64,000 nucleotides of DNA from Rivularia sp. MS3 (GTDB lineage: Bacteria > Cyanobacteriota > Cyanobacteriia > Cyanobacteriales > Nostocaceae). Made by a program: the position numbers and the translations under genes. Shown piece after piece: positions 58,203 through 64,000 of the stretch; the first letter of the stretch is position 1; each line of letters begins with the position of its first letter. The stretch spans positions 310,001 to 374,000 of the forward strand of contig JAHCMI010000001.1 in the NCBI GenBank assembly GCA_019192545.1, given 5' to 3'. Under the pieces are notes generated by a model, which saw only the letters and a list, made by a program, of their open reading frames with translations, had not been told where the DNA came from and made no database searches.

Positions 58203-59393
58203 TTAAACAATCGAGACTACCTTTGCTAAATTATTTAAATAAGTTTTTCTGACTAGCATTTCCGCAGTATTCTCCAGTCCAACTTTATTTAAAATTTCTT
58301 CCCAACGATATACCCAATCATGTCTTAGTAATGAATTAATAATATTAGCTTTACGTATTTTATGCAGCCTTTCAGGTTGTGCATCCAGTTCAGCGATAAT
58401 ATCCGCTATTTCAGTAGTATTATCGGGTACTTCAATTACAGCATCAGACCAGTCAAAATATTTACTATAAGCTTCGCAAGCTGGTGGAATTCCGAGCATA
58501 ACTGCTCCTCCTGCTGCACCTTCAAAAAAGCGCGAACCTAATTCTTCTTGAGTGCCTGTTTGACTCCCACTATCAAATTTTGCTTTATTAGCAATAAAAT
58601 ATCGGCTTCTTTTAATTAAATTACTATATAAAGTTCGATGTTCTTTGTAATTCCTCATTTCTAGACCTTTAAGAGTATCGTATAGATAGAGGAAGTTATC
58701 GCGTTCGCTTAATTTAAGTAAAGATTGATGTACGATTGGCGAACGACGACCTATGCTATAAACATCAATATGCCTTTGAGGATCTTGGGGATAAGGACAA
58801 AACTTCACTGCATCAACGGCATAAGGCAAACTGTAACAAGGACGTTTAACTAATTGACTGATAGCATTCACACTTTGACTTTGAGTCGTAAAGATATAAT
58901 CAAAATCTTTGGCAAGTTTTAAGCAAAGTGCAGTTTTGTGATTCTCAATTTCTTTTGCCCAAAGTTCATCTATCCATAGAACAGCTTTTTTACATTTGTC
59001 ACGCCATCCTTTGATATCATTAATGCAGGTTAAATCCCAAAAATGCTGACAAATAAAGAATAATAAATCATATTCTCGATCTATTACTAATTCTTCGCAA
59101 CCAGAACGTAATAGTTTGCTTTGATTCAAAGCTAAGCCGGTATAGTTAGCTATTTTCTTTTTAGCTTCAGATTTAAAGCTAGACACATATTTCTGTGAGA
59201 GCAAATCCGCACTGTCAAAACTATTAATTACATCTTCAAATTCATATTCTGCCGAACGAAAAGCTTCGGATTGATAACCTCGCATCGACACTATTAAAAC
59301 ACGGGGCTTCCTATGATGATTAGTATAGGGCTTTTGAAAGCTTGAAATAGCTTTTGTTTGAAAATTCAATTTATGAGTGGTAGTTTTTAACAT
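58203..59393 (-). CDS. CgeB-like glycosyltransferase (GT4-type C-terminal domain)
   Basis: A protein of 396 residues from the ATG at 59393; the frame opens four codons earlier at a TTG. The N-terminal part has RVLIVSMRGYQSEAFRSAEY and LLFFICQHFWDLTCINDIKGW. The C-terminal half has DVYSIGRRSPIVHQSLLK, then GSQTGTQEELGSRFFEGAAG and GAVMLGIPPACEAYSKYFDW, the pattern of CgeB/Glyco_trans_1_2 transferases. It is the last gene of the leftward operon, 43 bases after the GH5 gene. Confidence 0.75.
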   Translation of the reverse strand: MLKTTTHKLNFQTKAISSFQKPYTNHHRKPRVLIVSMRGYQSEAFRSAEYEFEDVINSFDSADLLSQKYVSSFKSEAKKKIANYTGLALNQSKLLRSGCEELVIDREYDLLFFICQHFWDLTCINDIKGWRDKCKKAVLWIDELWAKEIENHKTALCLKLAKDFDYIFTTQSQSVNAISQLVKRPCYSLPYAVDAVKFCPYPQDPQRHIDVYSIGRRSPIVHQSLLKLSERDNFLYLYDTLKGLEMRNYKEHRTLYSNLIKRSRYFIANKAKFDSGSQTGTQEELGSRFFEGAAGGAVMLGIPPACEAYSKYFDWSDAVIEVPDNTTEIADIIAELDAQPERLHKIRKANIINSLLRHDWVYRWEEILNKVGLENTAEMLVRKTYLNNLAKVVSIV

Positions 59394-59436
59394 AATTGCA
59401 ATCAATTTTTATCTAAAATTATTTGAAAATATCATA

Positions 59437-60729
59437 TTAAGATAATATTTTGTTCAATAGCGCTTGTTTTGAATCGTTTACTGTTCGCCAGTCATCTTGT
59501 AATACACCTCCGGTACCTTTACTATTCGGATTCCAACACCAATAAGCAAAACTGAGCTTGTTTTTAGCAATAAAATTTACAAACTTTCGCTGCCAAATAC
59601 CTTCTTTAGAGTTGCGATCGACGTGATATCCTCCAAATTCACCAACGAAAATTGGAGCAATTTGCTTTCTATGAATGTAGTTAAATCCTATTTCCCATCG
59701 TTGGTAAAGGTTGTTGGGAAAATCTGAATCTTGAAACCAGGAAACTTTTGAACCACCGTATTCGTGAGGAGAATAGACTAGTTTGTTGGGTTTTTTGATA
59801 TGTACGGGATATTCTCGGACACCTTCCAAATTTGCACCCCAAAAGTAACCATGTTGTATTTGATTGGGTACGTTTTTTTCTATGCCCTCAACTACAATCA
59901 ACCAGTTAGGATTCACATCAAGAATCTTATTTCCGGCTTTTTGAACTGCTAAGCGCCAATCAGTTGTAGTATCATTAGTTCCCCAACTTGCACGCCCGTG
60001 GGGTTCGTTTTTCAAATCTGCACCGATAACATTGGGCTGATTTTTATAGCGTTTTGCTAACAGAATCCACGTATCGATCCAATCCTTTTCTGTAAAACCA
60101 TCTCCATACCAAACTTCTGAAATATGCCCATCCTTGAGACAATGACTATCTAATAAGATTAATAATCCCTGTCTGCGTGCTTCTTGGATAACTAAATCCA
60201 TCACTTCTAAAGGAGTTTTTCCATGAAGTTCTGAATTTGCACCAATAGAAAAATCAACACCATTAATGTGTGAAGATTTTATCGCTTCTACAGAATAAGG
60301 CAAACGAATTATGTTATAGCCCAAGCTTTTGATATGAGCGAGCATTTGTTTGTAGTCTCTAACCCATAAACCATGAGGTGCATGGGTATCAACTTCCATA
60401 CCAAACCAGTTAATACCACGTAGTAAGACTACTTTCCCCGTATTGTCAACAATCTCAGACTTTTTGGTCGATAAGGGAGGAACGATGTTAGTAGCTGCAA
60501 TAGAAGTATTAACCTGAAAAATATTAATAAATTGGATACAAAACAGACTCAAGCTGATGCAAAGTAAACTAAAAAATAAGCCTTTGATAATAAGTTTTTT
60601 TGATTTTCTGGAATTAATATCGATATTAAATATATTGCAAAATAGCTTCCAGGCAACTCGTGCTAAAGGCTGGAGTATACTACGCTTGAATCTGTATATA
60701 ATTCGCATAATGTGAGGTCGAAGCAACAT
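59437..60729 (-). CDS. Membrane-anchored glycoside hydrolase family 5 (cellulase-like)
   Basis: A protein of 430 residues. The first ~45 residues are basic, followed by one membrane helix (KGLFFSLLCISLSLFCIQFI, about 49-70), so the catalytic domain is exported but anchored. The GH5 pattern is clear: NWFGMEVDTHAPHGLW near 106, LIRLPYS, acid/base Glu242 in ADLKNEPHG, YSPHEYGG, and nucleophile Glu364 in IFVGEFGGYHVD, then FAYWCWNPNSKGTGG. It likely trims or releases a beta-glucan-type polymer. It sits within a glycosyltransferase operon. Start could instead be the ATG at 60708. Confidence 0.88.
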   Translation of the reverse strand: MLLRPHIMRIIYRFKRSILQPLARVAWKLFCNIFNIDINSRKSKKLIIKGLFFSLLCISLSLFCIQFINIFQVNTSIAATNIVPPLSTKKSEIVDNTGKVVLLRGINWFGMEVDTHAPHGLWVRDYKQMLAHIKSLGYNIIRLPYSVEAIKSSHINGVDFSIGANSELHGKTPLEVMDLVIQEARRQGLLILLDSHCLKDGHISEVWYGDGFTEKDWIDTWILLAKRYKNQPNVIGADLKNEPHGRASWGTNDTTTDWRLAVQKAGNKILDVNPNWLIVVEGIEKNVPNQIQHGYFWGANLEGVREYPVHIKKPNKLVYSPHEYGGSKVSWFQDSDFPNNLYQRWEIGFNYIHRKQIAPIFVGEFGGYHVDRNSKEGIWQRKFVNFIAKNKLSFAYWCWNPNSKGTGGVLQDDWRTVNDSKQALLNKILS

Positions 60730-60790
60730 GATTACTTTATACAGGTAAAAAGTTTATATCCATTTTTAATTTGTATTTATTCTGAATAAA

Positions 60791-61960
60791 TTAAATAGAA
60801 TTAATTGCACTGTTAACGCTGCCATAGAAATTTTCTCTTCTAAGCACAGACCATGTAAGCCTGTCATCAATCAGCTTTGCACGTTCAACTTCACGCAAAT
60901 TTGACTGTTTATTTAAAGCTAATAACTGCATTAAACACATAGCAAAACATTCTGGTTCGTCAGCTATCTTAATAGCAGAGGGATAATCCAATATTCCTCG
61001 CATTGCAACCGTTGTAGCAACAATTGGACTTCCGGAAGTAATAGCATCTAAAGTTTTAATCTGAATTCCACCACCGCTTATTGAAGGAATCGCAACGACT
61101 TTCGATTGTGCCATAAACAATTGAGCATCATTGACAAAACCGCAATACTTAACATTTGGGTATTTTTCTATTAACCATTGGGCACCAGAACCGGCGATAT
61201 GAATCGATATGTTTGTAGGTAAGTGAGGGTAAACTGTTTGAAAAAACCACTCCAAGCCATACTTATTAGCTTTCCAAGTCCAGCTACCAATTATGCCAAT
61301 ATCACAGTTTTTGGGTACAGAATTTTTAGGTGGTCTTGTGCGGATGGAAGGCAGATTAAACACTTTACTAATTCTATTTTGACTGTAAAAGTAATTAGAG
61401 TCATGAGGTGTTAGCGTCCATACCTGTTTTGATGAAACAGCTAATTTGTCTTCCATCTTTTTTATCAGATCAGCTTCTCTTTTATATATGTATTTTGATA
61501 GAGACCTCTGGGCACTGTTTAATTGTGCTTCATACAATTGATGTTCCAGGTTATGAGCAATAAAAATTACTTTTGACTCTTTAGAAAACAAAGGCAATAA
61601 CCAACCTAATTGTGCATGGTCAATTATGACAGCTTCGTAGTTATCTCGATGTAAAATACTTTTTATTTTTGTTAAGTATTTTTTTGAGTAATATTTAGCT
61701 GCTGAGTAAGGAAGACGCTTTAATAAACTTAAAGCCATCCACAAAAATGAATAATATTTAGATTTTTCTGTTTCGATATACCTTTGTTCTATTACAAGTT
61801 CGTTGGCATTCTTAGGTTTGGTGTCATTAGGACGTTGATATCCAACAACTAATACGTCATGTCCGCATTGCTTCAAAGCATTGATAAAGCATTGAGATGC
61901 AATTTCCCCACCAGTTCTTCTTCCACTGGGAAGAACGGTTGTCAAATATAAAATTTTCAT
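60791..61960 (-). CDS. GT4-type glycosyltransferase
   Basis: A protein of 389 residues. LYLTTVLPSGRRTGGEIASQ opens the GT-B fold with the GG loop. IFIAHNLEHQLYE, the Rossmann link IGIIGSWTWKANKYGLEWFF, and the C-terminal VVAIPSISGGGIQIKTLDAI with SGSPIVATTVAMRGI give the GT4-like sugar-nucleotide site (E in the usual EX7E is replaced by IQIKTLDA, so the site is of the short type). It is the middle of the operon, 61 bases after the GH5 gene start and 21 bases from the next transferase. Confidence 0.85.
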   Translation of the reverse strand: MKILYLTTVLPSGRRTGGEIASQCFINALKQCGHDVLVVGYQRPNDTKPKNANELVIEQRYIETEKSKYYSFLWMALSLLKRLPYSAAKYYSKKYLTKIKSILHRDNYEAVIIDHAQLGWLLPLFSKESKVIFIAHNLEHQLYEAQLNSAQRSLSKYIYKREADLIKKMEDKLAVSSKQVWTLTPHDSNYFYSQNRISKVFNLPSIRTRPPKNSVPKNCDIGIIGSWTWKANKYGLEWFFQTVYPHLPTNISIHIAGSGAQWLIEKYPNVKYCGFVNDAQLFMAQSKVVAIPSISGGGIQIKTLDAITSGSPIVATTVAMRGILDYPSAIKIADEPECFAMCLMQLLALNKQSNLREVERAKLIDDRLTWSVLRRENFYGSVNSAINSI

Positions 61961-61981
61961 CTAAATAAATTTACGATTATT

Positions 61982-63178
61982 TTAAATTAGTGACTTGATA
62001 TCCGAAACAACTTCATGTATTACTTGAGTGCCAAATAGCGATTCAAGCAATTTTGGTTCAATGCGAATTTTTTCAGAGTTAGACAGTAGGTTGACAATTG
62101 CAGTGGCGAAAGATTGGGTATCTGAAGCTATTTTGAAATACTGTCTGACACAAAGAGGTAAACCCGCTATTCCTTGCGGTGTAGAGACAATTGGTTTACC
62201 AGCCATTAACATTTCTAGGGATTTAATACTAACTCCGCTACCGGTTAAAACTGGATTAATTAACACCCGTCCGGAATTATAAATATCTGTAGAGGATGGC
62301 GGATTGATACTGATATCTACGCCCTCAGTTTCTTCGCATAGCTGTCTAATTTTATTTATAGGTTTAGCTCCGGCAATTAAAACTTTAATATGAGAAAAAT
62401 GCCTGCGAATTTCAGGCAGAACCTGAGTTATAAACCAGATAATACCCGCTACATTATTATTAGAATATAGGTTGCCTAGAAAAACAACATCATAACGAGC
62501 ATCTGGGTTAATATTTTGATGAAATTTATTTTGGGAATGAGATTGATAAACTTCCATTAAAGGAGGTAAATAGCGTCCATTTTTAAATCCGTGAGATTTC
62601 CAAAATTTTAAATCTTCTGCCGAGATATCATAAAATAACAGACTATTTTTTAGTAAGGATTTTTCATATGTTTCTAAATGAGCTAGAGATAAATATCTTT
62701 TAATTTTGCTTGTACCGATAGCTGAAGCAAATAATCTTTGATAATACAGATGCTCAATGTTATGGCAGCGAGTCACTATTGGTATATCAAAATGATGGCT
62801 AAGCTTTGAGGCTATATCTCCTCCGTGAATACCATCTAACCAAATTACATGAGGTTGAAAGCCACGAACTTTAGAAACTAAATGATTTAGTTGCTCTCCC
62901 CCTACAAGCCTAGAAGTTACTTCTAGAGGGTAACGGAACAGATTCAAAAGTCTAGAAGCTTTTGTAGATAAATCATATTTAAAAGGAATAAAATACGTAG
63001 AGCTAACATACTTTTTAATTTCGGCAACTTCTCCAGGTTGCGGAATTTTATCAAACCAGCATATAAGCTGTAACTCTACGCCAATTTTAGAAAAAGCTTT
63101 AATTCTTCGCCACATATCTACCCGTCCTCCGTGAATCGCAGGATAGGGTATATCATGACATACTAAAGTAATTTTCAT
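61982..63178 (-). CDS. GT4-type glycosyltransferase
   Basis: A protein of 398 residues. ITLVCHDIPYPAIHGGRVDM starts the fold, followed by WLDGIHGGDIASKL, VTRCHNIEHLYYQRL, VVFLGNLYSNNNVAGIIWF and VLINPVLTGSGVSIKSLEMLMAGKPIVST. It resembles the preceding-operon transferase in layout (HNIEH/HNLEH, then the G-S/G-N loop), so the two probably arose from a common ancestor. It is 26 bases from the O-antigen-ligase-like gene. Confidence 0.85.
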   Translation of the reverse strand: MKITLVCHDIPYPAIHGGRVDMWRRIKAFSKIGVELQLICWFDKIPQPGEVAEIKKYVSSTYFIPFKYDLSTKASRLLNLFRYPLEVTSRLVGGEQLNHLVSKVRGFQPHVIWLDGIHGGDIASKLSHHFDIPIVTRCHNIEHLYYQRLFASAIGTSKIKRYLSLAHLETYEKSLLKNSLLFYDISAEDLKFWKSHGFKNGRYLPPLMEVYQSHSQNKFHQNINPDARYDVVFLGNLYSNNNVAGIIWFITQVLPEIRRHFSHIKVLIAGAKPINKIRQLCEETEGVDISINPPSSTDIYNSGRVLINPVLTGSGVSIKSLEMLMAGKPIVSTPQGIAGLPLCVRQYFKIASDTQSFATAIVNLLSNSEKIRIEPKLLESLFGTQVIHEVVSDIKSLI

Positions 63179-63204
63179 TATCTATATTATCTTGATGAAT
63201 ACAA

Positions 63205-64000
63205 CTATTTCTGCTGAGTGAATGATTTTACATTCATCCATTCTTGCTTTATAAAAGAAGCACGATATTGATAAGTTTTAGCTTCTCGATACTCAATAGC
63301 TAAAGAAAATACAGTAGAAACGTATACTATCCAAAAAATGCTGTTAGTTTCTACCAAAGTGCTTTCGCTAATGTTGTACATAACTAAAAAAGTTAAGTAC
63401 ATTAAAGGCCAAATTCCTTCTATACATTGAGTAATTCGCAACCACATTATTCCTTTAAAAAAAGTAGTAATAAAGCTGAATGTAAATACCGCTAAGCCTG
63501 CAATTCCTAACTCTATGAATAAATCCATAAAGCCGTTATGTCCGTAAGGACATTCCCATGCCAAAGTACGCCATAAATAAGCAGTTATTTCACTGTCCCA
63601 ATCTCTCCAGACAGCATTAAAACCGTACCCCAACCAAGGGCGCTCCCAAATTAAATCGAACATTGCACTCCATATGTCGGTACGTCCGGTTAGAGTCAAG
63701 TCTTTTCCTAATGCATCGGCAACAACAGGTAGGTTATCTAATAACAAAGTCAATATACTTCCCACGGTAAGTATCAATGCAATGATTAAAGGAATTAACT
63801 GGTTGTAATTACGTCGCCAACTTCTGTAAAGAGGCAAAATAGCCATCAAAGATAGACAAACGACTAAAGAAGACGTGGAAGTTGAAAGTACGATTAAAGC
63901 AATAGAGAGAATAAAACCGGCCCAGGGAACCCATCGATATTTAGGATTTCTAATTGGATTGCTCATGGCAACAAACAAAAACACCATGCTGCTCAGATTC
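63205..64000 (-). CDS. O-antigen ligase/polymerase family membrane protein, C-terminal part
   Basis: At least 264 residues are visible, with the frame open to the right edge, so the Met at 63987 is probably internal. It has about six membrane helices and the Wzy_C loop GRTDIWSAMFDLIWERPWLG followed by YGFNAVW, CPYGHNGFMDLFIELGIAGL, which is the family signature (the H in GHNGF is the conserved ligase residue). It joins or polymerises lipid-linked repeat units outside the inner membrane. It is the first visible gene of the leftward polysaccharide operon. Confidence 0.85.
   Translation of the reverse strand, partial: NLSSMVFLFVAMSNPIRNPKYRWVPWAGFILSIALIVLSTSTSSLVVCLSLMAILPLYRSWRRNYNQLIPLIIALILTVGSILTLLLDNLPVVADALGKDLTLTGRTDIWSAMFDLIWERPWLGYGFNAVWRDWDSEITAYLWRTLAWECPYGHNGFMDLFIELGIAGLAVFTFSFITTFFKGIMWLRITQCIEGIWPLMYLTFLVMYNISESTLVETNSIFWIVYVSTVFSLAIEYREAKTYQYRASFIKQEWMNVKSFTQQK

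Overview
The window is from a filamentous, probably heterocyst-forming (Nostocales-type) cyanobacterium. The evidence is the AT-rich sequence, at least 13 copies of the cyanobacterial palindrome HIP1 (GCGATCGC), heptad-type short tandem repeats between genes, and cyanobacterium-specific genes: cp12, a Tic20-like protein, crtP-crtB, a DUF3177 membrane protein and a chlH-type C-terminus. I see no phage, transposase, plasmid or rRNA genes. Most of the window is chromosomal housekeeping with long AT-rich intergenic gaps that hold many small palindromic repeats.

Layout. 1-3.6 kb: the end of a chlH-like gene, a block of palindromic repeats, a solute-binding protein and a TPR protein. 3.9-7.6 kb: three genes on one strand, a GTP-cyclohydrolase-II-like protein (URC1 type), a DUF1688/URC4 protein and uracil phosphoribosyltransferase. 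This is the gene set of the URC uracil-catabolism pathway. 7.6-10.4 kb: a 12-repeat CRISPR array with a near-consensus promoter in its leader but no cas genes, then two small unknown genes, a solitary diverged copy of the CRISPR repeat and an HD-domain protein. 10.7-18 kb: trmB, a DUF6745-type protein, a metallophosphoesterase, a FIST sensor, cp12, a DUF3177 protein and a small conserved protein. 18.4-33.7 kb: guaA, a large six-PAS hybrid histidine kinase, a decayed cation-efflux gene, a TerB-like acidic protein, recG, an acidic coiled-coil protein and the tsf/rpsB pair. 34-48 kb: a GAF histidine kinase, a GT2 glycosyltransferase, a PEP-CTERM protein, argG, a DedA protein, a STAS protein, rpsF, an FAH-family protein, a Tic20-like protein and glyA. 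48.5-54.4 kb: a WecA/MraY-type transferase, a PhyH-like oxygenase, the crtP-crtB carotenoid pair and tRNA-Ser(GCT). 54.8-64 kb: an outer-membrane beta-barrel protein, a WecG/TagA transferase and a leftward operon (CgeB-like glycosyltransferase, GH5 hydrolase, two GT4 transferases, O-antigen ligase/polymerase) that looks like an exopolysaccharide locus continuing past the right edge.

Points of most interest are the URC cluster, the cas-less CRISPR array with its separate solitary repeat and intervening small genes, a receiver domain whose phospho-accepting Asp is Glu, a cation-efflux pseudogene with visible lesions, and several families of small inverted-repeat elements. I did not find a system I can confidently call new. 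The CRISPR-flanking 8.7-10.4 kb interval is the best candidate for further reading.
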